Numbered from the stretch's first letter, positions 26,025 to 34,137 are shown. The stretch: 57,188 bases of DNA from Phycisphaerae bacterium (GCA_022072445.1 JAJVHV010000025.1:1-57188), one strand, 5' to 3'. The notes: generated by a model from the sequence alone, not told the origin. Numbers and translations are program-made.

Positions 26025-26699
26025 TCAGTTTCCGTCCGGCACGCGCGCCGTAATGAGGCGGCCCCCGCGCGTAGCCGCCACGGCCGTGACATCCGCGGTC
26101 ACCGTCTGGCCGAGCTTGTTCGCCGCGCCGAGCACGACGACGAGCGTCCCGTCGTCGAGTCGGCCGAAGCCCTTGTTCTCGTCCGCGTCCACGTCGGTGA
26201 TCGTCACGGTGACCGACGACGGCGGCGCAGTCGAAACCGCCGATGCCGACGCCGGCGAGCCCGAACCCGCGGTAGGGGCCGAGTCTTTCCTTTCGTCGCT
26301 TTGCGGCTGCGTGGCATCGTTGCTGTCTCTGGCATGCGGGCTGGTCTCCGTCTCCTCCGTGCTCGTGCTGGAGATCTGGAGCTGGCCGGCGACGCCCTCG
26401 ACGCCCACCGTCGCGCGGCCCTCGACGCCGACCACCCACTTGCCTTCGAAGTTCACCGCGTACGTGGGATTGATGCCCTGCGCGCCGGCCTGGATGGTCA
26501 GATGCTCAACGCCCTGCGCGAGACCCTCGCGCACCGCGGGGATGATGGCCTCGTCGGCCAGCTTATTGGCGAAGGCCTCGATCGGCGGCTGCGGATTCAG
26601 GCTCGCGCAGCCGAGCAGGCATCCGCCGGACAGCAGCGTCAGCAGGTAGCCGATCCAGCGGTACGCCGACAGCGACGGGACCAGTGATGCAAGCAACAT
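26025..26699 (-). CDS. phage lipoprotein with TRAM-like domain
   Basis: 224 residues from the ATG at 26699 behind a perfect AAGGAGG. An N-terminal helix and signal end in lipobox LLGC (Cys31). After a Ser/Thr/Glu-rich linker, the C-terminal ~60 residues (ENKGFGRLDDGTLVVVLGAA, LGQTVTADVTAV, RGGRLITARV) look like a TRAM beta-barrel of the kind found at the end of PIN-TRAM proteins. TRAM domains normally bind RNA, so its presence on an exported lipoprotein is odd. A spanin-like or superinfection-exclusion role is possible (inference). Confidence 0.6.
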   Translation of the reverse strand: MLLASLVPSLSAYRWIGYLLTLLSGGCLLGCASLNPQPPIEAFANKLADEAIIPAVREGLAQGVEHLTIQAGAQGINPTYAVNFEGKWVVGVEGRATVGVEGVAGQLQISSTSTEETETSPHARDSNDATQPQSDERKDSAPTAGSGSPASASAVSTAPPSSVTVTITDVDADENKGFGRLDDGTLVVVLGAANKLGQTVTADVTAVAATRGGRLITARVPDGN

Positions 26700-26700
26700 G

Positions 26701-26997
26701 TCAACCTCCTTGTTGAGACTGCGAAACTCGTCCATGAATGAACACGTCCTTCGGTACGTCCACGCCGACCCTCAGCGGCGGGATCGACCGCGCGAACGGG
26801 TCGAAATCCTTCGGCTTCAGCGCCCGCGACCGCTTCGGGTCGCGATGACAGTTGGCGGTCAGCGCCATCAGCGCGCTCATGCGGCTCCACTCGTCGCGCG
26901 ATCGGCCGTCGGCCATCGCCAGCAGCTCGCGCAGCGTCAGTCTGCCGGGCTCGATGCCAACGATTCCGGCGCAGCGCCAGATGAGCTGCCAGCATTC
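26701..26997 (-). CDS. tail assembly chaperone, second frame (likely -1 frameshift product)
   Basis: The frame from about ECWQLIWRCAG onward (LTLRELLAMADGRSRDEWSR, LMALTANCHRDPKR) resembles the small protein that follows the chaperone in many tailed phages. It has no start codon of its own near the conserved part and lies in the -1 frame relative to the 26937-27422 gene, which it overlaps. That is the arrangement of G/GT-type tail chaperones made by programmed -1 frameshifting. I see no canonical XXXYYYZ heptamer, so an unusual slip site or rare start must be used. Start given is where the conserved part begins. Confidence 0.55.
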   Translation of the reverse strand, partial: ECWQLIWRCAGIVGIEPGRLTLRELLAMADGRSRDEWSRMSALMALTANCHRDPKRSRALKPKDFDPFARSIPPLRVGVDVPKDVFIHGRVSQSQQGG

Positions 26998-27422
26998 GCG
27001 AGCGCTCGTTCGACGACCTTCTCGAGCTCGCCGCTTTCGATCCGCCGCTCGATCAGGTCGCGGGCGCGATCCATCACGTTCCACGTCGTCGCGAGCACAC
27101 GCTGGAGGTTCGCCCGATCCCTCGGGCTCGGGGAAAAACCCACGAGGTCCTCCAGCAGGGCCTTGGTCGCATGCTCGATCGCGTCGCCGGCCATCGCGCG
27201 GCCGAACTCCTCGTCGCTCACGCCCTTCGCGTCGGCCTCGGGCTTGCAGACGGCGTAGACCACGTCGCACAGCAGCACCGGGTCGCGGATGAGCTTCTCG
27301 ATCAGCTTGCCCTCGACGATCTCCAGCAAGTCGACTTCGAGCAGCGAGCGGACGCGTTTGATTGCGTCCACGTTGATCGCGATCGTCCAGGTGCGGCCGG
27401 CGTTGTCGTTGAAAGTCTTCAT
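26937..27422 (-). CDS. tail assembly chaperone (G-like)
   Basis: 161 residues: begins MKTFNDNAGRTWTIAINVDA, then KLIEKLIRDPVLLCDVVYAV and DEEFGRAMAGDAIEHATKAL, a helical protein in the position (between tail tube and tape measure) and of the style of phage tail chaperones. Its 3' end overlaps the -1 frame of 26701-26997. It would bind the tape measure protein during tail assembly and not be part of the mature virion. Confidence 0.75.
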   Translation of the reverse strand: MKTFNDNAGRTWTIAINVDAIKRVRSLLEVDLLEIVEGKLIEKLIRDPVLLCDVVYAVCKPEADAKGVSDEEFGRAMAGDAIEHATKALLEDLVGFSPSPRDRANLQRVLATTWNVMDRARDLIERRIESGELEKVVERALANAGSSSGAAPESLASSPAD

Positions 27423-27426
27423 TGGC

Positions 27427-27834
27427 TTACGTCCATGCTCGGAACACCGCCAGCTTGGCGGTCACGCTGACCGTGATCGCCTCTTCGAGCGGCTGGCTCT
27501 GCGTGAAACTCGTAATGCTGAAGTCCGCGTCCACACCCGTTCCGCCGGCCTGATCCAGCGCCTTGAAGGCGATCAGCTCGCTGTTCAGGTAGGCGGTCTT
27601 GACGGCGGCGAAGCCGGCATCGGCCGGGTCCCAGACCATCTCGAACTCGATGGAGCACTCGCGTAGCGTGGCGACGGTGGCGCGCCAGCCGCTGTTGGCG
27701 CGGGTGGTGACGTCGGCCTCGCCGGCCTCTGCCGAGACCGTGACGTCCCGCACGTTGGTCATCTCGTTCGTCGCAGAGGATCCGGCGTTGCCGTAATACA
27801 GCTTCGCATCCATGCCCAGAATGACGTTCGGCAT
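27427..27834 (-). CDS. major tail tube protein
   Basis: 135 residues. The pattern GMDAKLYYG, TNVRDVTVSAEAGEADVTTR and WRATVATLRECSIEFEMVWD is typical of siphovirus tail tube proteins that polymerise around the tape measure. It lies directly before the chaperone genes. Short for the family, but complete from start to stop. Confidence 0.8.
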   Translation of the reverse strand: MPNVILGMDAKLYYGNAGSSATNEMTNVRDVTVSAEAGEADVTTRANSGWRATVATLRECSIEFEMVWDPADAGFAAVKTAYLNSELIAFKALDQAGGTGVDADFSITSFTQSQPLEEAITVSVTAKLAVFRAWT

Positions 27835-27846
27835 GCCATCGACCTC

Positions 27847-28104
27847 CTATCGCGTGTAGCCGACCACGAGCAGCAGGTGCCCGGACGCGCCCTGGACCTC
27901 GAACTCCGAGAGATCAACGCCTTCGAGCAGCGCCGCAGCGCCGGGCGGCCACGACGCGGGCGTACCGCCACGGAAACGCACGTTCACCGGATTCGTGTTC
28001 TTGACGCTGGCGATGATCGTGGCGTTCATCACGGTCGAGACATCCGCCAGCTTGACGTACTGGCCCGAGCCGAGGCTGAACGACTTCAGGTATACGTTGA
28101 CCAT
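27847..28104 (-). CDS. phage structural protein, paralogue of the next gene
   Basis: 85 residues from the ATG at 28104 (GGAGG 11 bases upstream). It shares the pattern VRFRGG...WPPGAAA...VDLSEFEV with the protein at 28109-28495, so the two arose by tandem duplication. Probably a small beta-rich tail or collar protein. No named family. Confidence 0.65.
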   Translation of the reverse strand: MVNVYLKSFSLGSGQYVKLADVSTVMNATIIASVKNTNPVNVRFRGGTPASWPPGAAALLEGVDLSEFEVQGASGHLLLVVGYTR

Positions 28105-28108
28105 CGCG

Positions 28109-28495
28109 CTACACGCCTCCACCGGGCAATTCGCCGCCGGTCTCGCCGGTCTCGCCGCCGGTTGGGATTGCTTCAGCCTGTTCCACGACGTATTTCGTGC
28201 CCAGCCGCAATGCGCCGCGTCCTCGAGGCCGCGCCCCAGGTGCGTAGGCGGCTACCAGGACCTTGTGGTTCGTCGTCCCGCGAACCTCGATTTCCGACAG
28301 GTCTACCGAAACGAACGCCACCGCCGCTCCCGGCGGCCACTGCGTCGAGTTGCCGCCGCGGAAGCGCACGCTGACGTTGCCGGGGTTCGTCGGGTCGGCG
28401 ATGACCGTCGCTTGCACCACAGTCGGGACGCTGGCCAGCTTGGTCCACGTCGGCAGGCCCAGCGACACCGATGTCAGGATCGCGTTCGCCGGCAC
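28109..28495 (-). CDS. phage structural protein, paralogue of 27847
   Basis: 128 residues. The N-terminal ~85 residues parallel the whole of the neighbour (ATVIADPTNPGNVSVRFRGG, WPPGAAVAFVSVDLSEIEVR); the C-terminal 40 residues are a glycine/glutamate-rich extension (GGETGETGGELPGGG) absent from the shorter copy. Between the tail terminator-like gene and tail tube gene, so likely a tail or neck component. Confidence 0.65.
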   Translation of the reverse strand: MPANAILTSVSLGLPTWTKLASVPTVVQATVIADPTNPGNVSVRFRGGNSTQWPPGAAVAFVSVDLSEIEVRGTTNHKVLVAAYAPGARPRGRGALRLGTKYVVEQAEAIPTGGETGETGGELPGGGV

Positions 28496-28498
28496 TGG

Positions 28499-28927
28499 TC
28501 ACCTCCGCACCCGATACGTCACCGTCAGAACGCTCGTGAACTGCCGCCACTGCTCCAGGTGCTCGGGGGCGAACACGGGCTCATTGGCGATGCTCAGCCA
28601 CGCCGCGTTCGGCGCGTCGTCCAGCCGCTTCATCCGCAAGTGGTCGGCGATCTGCTCGATCAAGCTCATCAGCGCGTCAAGCTCGGCCGACTCGTCGGCG
28701 TTCACCTTCTTCTGCACGCCGATGTCGATGGCGCAGTCGAAGAACCCGCTGTCGCGGGCCGCCGTCGTGATCGCCAGCGACTTCGGCACGACGCTGACGT
28801 GCAGCGTCTGCATGTCCTGGAGCTCGAAGACCGGCTGGTACTTCCGCTCGGCCTCGAACTCCAGCGCGAACGAGCCGGCGTTCAGGCTGGCGACGACCGC
28901 GTCGGCGATGTCGAGAATTACGCTCAT
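28499..28927 (-). CDS. tail terminator-like minor tail protein
   Basis: 142 residues: IADAVVASLNAGSFALEFEA, VFELQDMQTLHVSVVPKSLA, FDCAIDIGVQKKVNADESAE and a closing FTSVLTVTYRVR. Size, beta/alpha mixture and location (between joining protein and tail tube) fit the tail terminator / minor tail protein class. Overlaps the next gene by four bases. Confidence 0.65.
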   Translation of the reverse strand: MSVILDIADAVVASLNAGSFALEFEAERKYQPVFELQDMQTLHVSVVPKSLAITTAARDSGFFDCAIDIGVQKKVNADESAELDALMSLIEQIADHLRMKRLDDAPNAAWLSIANEPVFAPEHLEQWRQFTSVLTVTYRVRR

Positions 28928-29148
28928 GGCTGTCGCTCCAGCAACCGGTCCAGCTTCGCCTCGATGCGCCCCAGCGACTTCTCGATGGTCTCGATGCGTG
29001 TGTCGTGGACCGCGATCTGCGAGTCGTGGCGCAGAAGGCGGGCGCCGCCGGCCAGCATCAGGACCGTCAGCAGCGTCAGCACGACGCCGGCGAGCCAGGC
29101 CAGCTTCTGGCGGGCGTTTCCGTTGATGGGCGGTGCATCGACCTTCAC
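28924..29148 (-). CDS. small membrane protein with coiled coil (XhlA/holin-like)
   Basis: 74 residues from GTG at 29148 with GGAG nearby. One transmembrane helix (LAWLAGVVLTLLTVLMLAGG) followed by a coiled coil (RIETIEKSLGRIEAKLDRLL). This is the plan, in reverse order, of XhlA-type phage haemolysin/holin accessory proteins. In the absence of any recognised lysin, a lysis role is only a possibility. Confidence 0.55.
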   Translation of the reverse strand: MKVDAPPINGNARQKLAWLAGVVLTLLTVLMLAGGARLLRHDSQIAVHDTRIETIEKSLGRIEAKLDRLLERQP

Positions 29149-29152
29149 GATA

Positions 29153-29530
29153 TCACTCCGTCGCCACGTGCTTCGTGTGAATCCGCAGCGCCTTGCGGTA
29201 CGGATCGCTGTAGCGCCACGGCGGCTCGTTGCCCGGGGCCATGACCTCGTACACGAACGTCTGCGTGTCGGCCGTCTCGCGGATGCGGTCGCCGGCCTTC
29301 GGCAGCGTCGGCGCGCCGGCCAGCACCAGGTCCGCCGCCCGCACCAGGAAGTCGCGCGACTGGAGGCGCTGCACGGCGCCGAACTCGTCGACCTGCTCGA
29401 ACTCGGTACGGCCGATCGTCGCGGCGATCTCCACCGCGTCGGCGCCGCGCTGGTAGACAACCGTGCGCGTCATGTGGGCATGGCGCTGGTCGTCCAGCCA
29501 CGCGAGACCTTTTTCGAGCACGTCCGGCAT
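29153..29530 (-). CDS. head-tail joining protein
   Basis: 125 residues: ALEKGLAWLDDQRHAHM-like start, VVYQRGADAVEIAATIGRTE, a core VQRLQSRDFLVRAADLVLAG and RIRETADTQTFVYEVMAPGN, ending RKALRIHTKHV. This matches the general plan of head-tail connector/stopper proteins of lambda-like morphogenesis modules. It lies between the decoration protein and tail genes, as expected. Confidence 0.7.
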   Translation of the reverse strand: MPDVLEKGLAWLDDQRHAHMTRTVVYQRGADAVEIAATIGRTEFEQVDEFGAVQRLQSRDFLVRAADLVLAGAPTLPKAGDRIRETADTQTFVYEVMAPGNEPPWRYSDPYRKALRIHTKHVATE

Positions 29531-29562
29531 TGCTTACCCTTCGTCGCTGCGCCGCGTCATCG

Positions 29563-29904
29563 CTACTGCGACATCCGCACGCGCACCGTCGCATCGGCGT
29601 CGGCCGCGGCCTTGATGCACTTGCCGATCAGCTTGTTCGCGCCGGCGCCGTCCGTGGTCACGGCGAGATTGTTGGTGTCATCCCAGTAGGCCAATGCCCC
29701 AACGGCGAACGTCACCCCGCCGCCGGCTGCCTTGGCGAAATCGAACACGCCCGCGACCGCGAGCGAGCCGAGTGCGTTCGCCGCGATGGGCGTTTTCGCC
29801 ACGCCGACCAACTCGCCCCGCACGACCACGTCGCCCGCGGCGACGTCGGCGCCGGGCGTGTAGTCGATCGACGCGCCTTCATGCACGAATGTTGCCTGTG
29901 CCAT
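29563..29904 (-). CDS. DUF2190-family capsid decoration protein
   Basis: 113 residues, all beta: ATFVHEGASIDYTPGADVAA, GDVVVRGELVGVAKTPIAAN, LAYWDDTNNLAVT, closing VRVRMSQ. The pattern is that of DUF2190 proteins located after the major capsid gene, thought to decorate or stabilise capsids. Transcribed just downstream of the capsid fusion. Confidence 0.8.
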   Translation of the reverse strand: MAQATFVHEGASIDYTPGADVAAGDVVVRGELVGVAKTPIAANALGSLAVAGVFDFAKAAGGGVTFAVGALAYWDDTNNLAVTTDGAGANKLIGKCIKAAADADATVRVRMSQ

Positions 29905-29939
29905 CGTGAATCACTCCTTCGTCGTTACGTCGCTTCCGT

Positions 29940-31973
29940 CTACGCCTCGCCCTTGCTCTTCACGCCGCCACGCGGCTCCTGCAAATTCACGCCGAAGTCG
30001 TGGTAGCCGCGCATCTGGATGCCGAGCACGGCGAAGTCGGCATCGGCCGTTTCGATCGTGGGCGACTCCTGGCCGTTCAGGAACGCGACCTCAGTCACCG
30101 GCAGGTCGGTCGGATCGGCCAGCAGATACCACGCCTTCTCGCTGTTGCCGGTGTACTGCGCGTTCGAGAGGTAGCGGCTGACCTCGACGCGGAACTTGCC
30201 CGCGTGCGGGTTGGCGATCGGGTACTTGGTCGACGCGGTCGTGTCGCGAATCTCGACCGACTTGAACAGCATCGTGCCCATGGCGCTGAGCGCGGTCGGC
30301 ACGAGGATCACCGCCGGCATGATGCCGATTGGCTTACCGTCCGGATCGACCTGATTGAGGAACGCGACTTCGGCCTTCGTCAGGCCGTCGATACCGAGCG
30401 CCGTGTCGGCGCCGGTCAGGTAGTTGTTGTTGCCGGCGCTGAAAAACGCGGCGTTATTCATGAAGATCGACCAGAACACGTCGTTGATCTTCAGGCCACT
30501 GCCGCGGCCGAGCTTGCGGGGAACCGTCGTGATCGCACCGAGGTCGTCGTTGATGATGTCGCGGCGGTCGATGCTCAGGATCAGGCCGTACGTCTCGGCC
30601 TTGTTCGTGTAGCTCTGCTCCCCCAGCGTGCCGTGCTTCAGCTCGCCGCCCGGGGCGACCTTCTCGTACTGGTCCTTGCCCACGAGGCGGTAGCTGGTGA
30701 CGGTCTTGAAGTCCGACACGTTGCGGACGGCGGTGATGTTCCGCCAGGTCCGTTCGACGCTGAAGAAGCCCTCCAGCAGGAACTTGTTCGCGACGTTGCT
30801 GAGAATGCCGCCGATGTCGATGGTCGAGAACCCGGCCTGCAGGCTCTGACCGAATGCGCAGCGCAGCACCTCGCGGCTGTCGCGGAAGTTCCAGCCGGTG
30901 TAACCGTTGGCCCGGGCTGCCTCGAGCAGCAGCTCCTGAAACCCGATCCCGCCCCGGAAACGCCGCGCGGCGGCGTCGAGCGTCTTCTCGTCGTACAGGT
31001 CCTCGATCTTGGTGACCTTGCCGGTCAGCATGCAGGCCGCTTCGAGCACCTGGCCGCTCATCGCGTCGCTGGAGACGTGCACGGCCGGCGCCTTGGGGCG
31101 CGACGCGCGCAGCTTCTCCAGCTCGGTCTTCTCCTCCGTCCAGCCCTCGGCGATCGCCTGCTCCTCGATCTGGGGGAACTTGCTGCCGCAGATGCGACGG
31201 ATCGCGGCGATGCGCTTCGATTCGGCGAGCGCCTGCGCGCGGACTTCGGTGACCGGGTTGACGGACGGGGCGGCCTCCTTGCCGTTCCCGTCCGTCTGAC
31301 CCGCGCGCGTGGGCTCCGGCGTCGACGTGGGCTTGCCCTCTTCGGTCTGCGTGACCTGCGTTTCGGTGTTGTCGTCCATGACGTCGTTCTCCTGCTGCTG
31401 GGCCGCGATGGTCGCGGCGGTGCCGCCGTCGGCGCCGAGGTCCACAAAGCTGATCTCGCCCAGCACGGTCCGGCGGGCGACGTAGAGCGGGCCTTCGAAC
31501 GTGCGGCCGTTGACAGTGACGCTCTTGCCGCCGCGGACGAATTCGGCCTGCGCCACCTGGGCGCCGATCGACGCCTGCCAGGGGAAGCCGCGCTTTCCAC
31601 TCGCTACGACTTCCTTTGCCGCGGCCGTCTCGCGGCTGACGACGCCCTCGGCGATCAGCCGGCCGGCCTCGACGGCGATGCGCTCGGTGTGCCCGACGCC
31701 GGCGTACATGCTGTGGCCGAAGCGGACGGGCCGGCGCTGCGAGGGAATCGAGAGGCCTTCGAGGTCCACGACCACCGGGAACCGCCAGCCCTCGACGAGC
31801 ATCGGCTCGCCGGTGTAGGCCAGCATCGTGAAGCGCGGGATGGCCGGCGCGTCGCCCTCGGTCGCGAGCGCTTCGAGCGTGATGCGCTCGGCCTTGCAGG
31901 CCAGCGTCAGCCGGTCGGGAACCTGGTCCGCGTCTTCACGCGGCCGCTCGGGCGTCTTCGTCTTCCGTGACAT
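29940..31973 (-). CDS. prohead protease fused to major capsid protein
   Basis: 677 residues from the ATG at 31973 (CGGAGG nine bases upstream; an ATG at 31982 is in frame). The N-terminal ~170 residues are a prohead protease (HSMYAGVGHTERIAVEAGRL, FPWQASIGAQVAQAEFV, LGEISFVDLGADGG); residues ~175-240 are a charged, disordered scaffold-like linker; the rest is the capsid protein (ETYGLILSIDRRDIINDDLG, IMPAVILVPTALSAMG, RGYHDFGVNLQEPRGG). Fusion implies self-processing during head assembly. It overlaps the portal gene by 38 bases. Confidence 0.88.
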   Translation of the reverse strand: MSRKTKTPERPREDADQVPDRLTLACKAERITLEALATEGDAPAIPRFTMLAYTGEPMLVEGWRFPVVVDLEGLSIPSQRRPVRFGHSMYAGVGHTERIAVEAGRLIAEGVVSRETAAAKEVVASGKRGFPWQASIGAQVAQAEFVRGGKSVTVNGRTFEGPLYVARRTVLGEISFVDLGADGGTAATIAAQQQENDVMDDNTETQVTQTEEGKPTSTPEPTRAGQTDGNGKEAAPSVNPVTEVRAQALAESKRIAAIRRICGSKFPQIEEQAIAEGWTEEKTELEKLRASRPKAPAVHVSSDAMSGQVLEAACMLTGKVTKIEDLYDEKTLDAAARRFRGGIGFQELLLEAARANGYTGWNFRDSREVLRCAFGQSLQAGFSTIDIGGILSNVANKFLLEGFFSVERTWRNITAVRNVSDFKTVTSYRLVGKDQYEKVAPGGELKHGTLGEQSYTNKAETYGLILSIDRRDIINDDLGAITTVPRKLGRGSGLKINDVFWSIFMNNAAFFSAGNNNYLTGADTALGIDGLTKAEVAFLNQVDPDGKPIGIMPAVILVPTALSAMGTMLFKSVEIRDTTASTKYPIANPHAGKFRVEVSRYLSNAQYTGNSEKAWYLLADPTDLPVTEVAFLNGQESPTIETADADFAVLGIQMRGYHDFGVNLQEPRGGVKSKGEA

Positions 31974-33444
31974 CGCCCTCATCCTCCGTGTCGTCGTTGC
32001 GCGCCGCGGCCGGCGCGACCTGTTCTGCCGTCAATCCCAGCTCGCGCAGCAGCGCAAGCTCACGCCCGCGCTGGCGCAGCTCGCTCTCCCAGTCGAGCCC
32101 CTGCTTGGCGTACTCGAGGGCCAGCGTCGTCGTGTTGCTGGCCAGCCGCATCGCCTGGGCGTTGGCTTCCTTGGCGGGGTCAACGTGCTCGAAACCGTCC
32201 CAGAACCACTGGTGCGGGAACTCGGCGTCGCGCGTCCGCAGCGACTGCGGCAGGTAGCCCTCAATGAGCACGGCTTCGTTCAGCCACGCGCTGAACACGC
32301 GGTCGAGCACGACGTCGCCCAGGTACGCCTGGTCGATGCGGATCTTCTTGAAGAACGCCTGGTGATCGAGCCGGCCGGATGCGTAGTTCATCTGGGCCGA
32401 GTTGCCGAGCGCCACGTTGAGCGGGATCTCCAGGCAGCGGGCGATCTCGTTGATCACTTCGTGCTTGAAGTCGCCGTAGACGGTCGTCGGCTGCTCGGCC
32501 CGGACCTGGTTGATCTTCCAGCCGTACGGCATGGTCAGCCACGTACCGCGGTCCATCTCGACCGTGTCCATCGGCTCGACACCGGCTGCCTCGGCGTCGG
32601 CCGGCGCGTCCGTGTAGATGACGCCGCTCGGCAGCGCCGCCTGCTCGGCGGCCCCCAGTACCGCCAGTGTGTAGCGCCGCAGCATCGCAAACAGCGGCAG
32701 CGCCGGCGTGATCTCCGGGATGCCGCGGCTCTGGCCGGGACGCTCCGCGCGATACAGGTGAATCACCGACTCGATCGGCATGACGTCGAAGTCGGTGCTG
32801 CCGTTGCGAAACGCCGTGTTGTCGCCAGGATGCCGGCGGAGGATCGTGTACGCGACCGGGTTGCCGAACTCGTCGAAGACGATGCCGTCAACAACGTTGG
32901 CGTCGCTGCGCGGCATGGGCCACGGTGAGGCGACCTGGTCGGCTTCGATCAGCCGCAGGTCGAGCTGCACGGGCGCAGTGATTCGCGGGTTGCTGGTGAG
33001 CAGGCCGAAGCACTCGCCGCTTTCGCACTGCCCGACGCGCATCGTGCGAAGTTTGTGGGCCAGGCCGATCGCCTTCGCCCAGCGTGAGAACTCCTTCTCG
33101 ACGAGGCGGTTCGCTTCGGGATCGTCGGTGAGCATCTGGAGCCGCGGGCCAGTGCCGACGATGTAGTTCGCGAGGGTTGCGACAATCCCTCGCGCGTAGC
33201 TGTTGTTCGCGACCTCGTACCGCGCCCGGCTGCGCAGGATGCGCCGCACGTCGACGTTAGCCGCGGCGTTCGCCGAAAGATGGTCAGCGTTGGCCCAGTG
33301 CCGGCGGTTCTCGTGCGTGGTCTGCGCGGCGTCGTACTTGCCGCGCACGACGGCGAAGCGCGGGCGGAGCACGCGCGTGCCGCCATCACGCCCGCCAGCG
33401 TCACCGGCCTTCCGCGTTCCGAGCTGTCGCAGCCACTTCAGCAC
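31936..33444 (-). CDS. portal protein (lambda gpB type)
   Basis: 502 residues, GTG start with GGAGCGG upstream. Portal hallmarks of the lambda family: ANVDVRRILRSRARYEVANN and YARGIVATLANYIVGTGPRL near the start, IEADQVASPWP, PYGWKINQVRAEQPTTVYGD, EIPLNVALGNSAQMNYASGR and FFKKIRIDQAYLGDVVLDRV. The dodecameric portal is the DNA entry channel and docking site of the terminase. The acidic C-terminus overlaps the capsid gene start. Confidence 0.93.
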   Translation of the reverse strand: MLKWLRQLGTRKAGDAGGRDGGTRVLRPRFAVVRGKYDAAQTTHENRRHWANADHLSANAAANVDVRRILRSRARYEVANNSYARGIVATLANYIVGTGPRLQMLTDDPEANRLVEKEFSRWAKAIGLAHKLRTMRVGQCESGECFGLLTSNPRITAPVQLDLRLIEADQVASPWPMPRSDANVVDGIVFDEFGNPVAYTILRRHPGDNTAFRNGSTDFDVMPIESVIHLYRAERPGQSRGIPEITPALPLFAMLRRYTLAVLGAAEQAALPSGVIYTDAPADAEAAGVEPMDTVEMDRGTWLTMPYGWKINQVRAEQPTTVYGDFKHEVINEIARCLEIPLNVALGNSAQMNYASGRLDHQAFFKKIRIDQAYLGDVVLDRVFSAWLNEAVLIEGYLPQSLRTRDAEFPHQWFWDGFEHVDPAKEANAQAMRLASNTTTLALEYAKQGLDWESELRQRGRELALLRELGLTAEQVAPAAARNDDTEDEGDVTEDEDARAAA

Positions 33445-33445
33445 G

Positions 33446-33640
33446 TCACACCGCTCCGGGCGGGACCACCTTGGTCATCTTCACGCCGAGGCCCTTCTTC
33501 GCTGCCTCTTTCGAGGCCGTGTAGCGGTCCACCTCGATCTGGTCGGGAAGCGGATGTTGCTCCACACTCCCGGCATCGCCCTGGGCGCGTTTCGGCCCCT
33601 TGGCGTTCTCGGTGATCGTCGTGGTCAGGTCCTCGGCCAT
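33446..33640 (-). CDS. small phage head protein
   Basis: 64 residues; conserved-looking end VDRYTASKEAAKKGLGVKMT then KVVPPGAV. It lies one base upstream of the portal gene, where lambda keeps the head completion protein gpW, but sequence similarity to gpW is not evident. A small conserved morphogenesis protein is the safe description. Confidence 0.65.
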   Translation of the reverse strand: MAEDLTTTITENAKGPKRAQGDAGSVEQHPLPDQIEVDRYTASKEAAKKGLGVKMTKVVPPGAV

Positions 33641-33644
33641 CGCG

Positions 33645-33776
33645 TCATCCTTCGATCCGCGTCACCAATCCATCCGCCTGGTCGCGCAGCCAGCGCGCCC
33701 AGGCGATCAGCCACCACGCCCACCACGGCCGGCGGCGCGTGGTGAGCGTGATGATGCTGGGGGGGCCGCTACTCAC
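33645..33776 (-). CDS. tryptophan-rich small protein
   Basis: 43 residues beginning at GTG 33776, which overlaps the upstream stop region. Middle part RRRPWWAWWLIAWARWL has six Trp in sixteen residues and is strongly amphipathic/basic, then an acidic helix (DQADGLVTRIEG). Stop lies just before the Shine-Dalgarno of the next gene. Small and unassigned; possibly a membrane-active or scaffold-like phage peptide. Confidence 0.45.
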   Translation of the reverse strand: MSSGPPSIITLTTRRRPWWAWWLIAWARWLRDQADGLVTRIEG

Positions 33777-34137
33777 GGACATGGTCCGCCACGCGCGCCA
33801 GGATCGAGTACGGCCGGCCCGGCTCGGCGATCACGAACTCGCGCGTCACCGGCTCGCCCTCGACCAGGTCGAGCTCGAACACCTGCGCGCCGTTGAACTG
33901 GATCGCTGCGTCAAAGTCGTTGCGGTACAGCTCCGCCGTCGCGGCGTCGGCCTGGATCACGACCGCCTGGCCGAACGTCAGCCCGGACAGCGGCGAGCCG
34001 TCCGCGTCCGTGGTGGGCGGCGTGAGCGTGAACTCGCCGGCGTGATTGGAAATCTGCTGCGCCGAGAGACCGGGCGCGCCGGGGGCCTGAATGTCCATCG
34101 TGTCGAGCGTCGCAATCGTGACCGGGCCAAACGACAT
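33769..34137 (-). CDS. hypothetical phage protein (head region)
   Basis: 122 residues from the ATG at 34137 (GAGGAG upstream). Beta-rich: VTIATLDTMDIQAPGAPGLS, FTLTPPTTDADGSPLSGLTF, GAQVFELDLVEGEPVTREFV. No family recognised. It sits between the phage tRNA and the portal block. Confidence 0.65.
   Translation of the reverse strand: MSFGPVTIATLDTMDIQAPGAPGLSAQQISNHAGEFTLTPPTTDADGSPLSGLTFGQAVVIQADAATAELYRNDFDAAIQFNGAQVFELDLVEGEPVTREFVIAEPGRPYSILARVADHVRE

Noticed and set aside
26639-26995. Third-frame ORF starting at ATG 26995 in the chaperone overlap
   Set aside because: Its translation has no similarity to phage proteins and it is antiphase to the conserved -1 frame.
30000-31970. A 656-codon open frame on the plus strand
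   Set aside because: Antisense of the protease-capsid fusion; composition is Arg/Val/Ala-rich with no domain.
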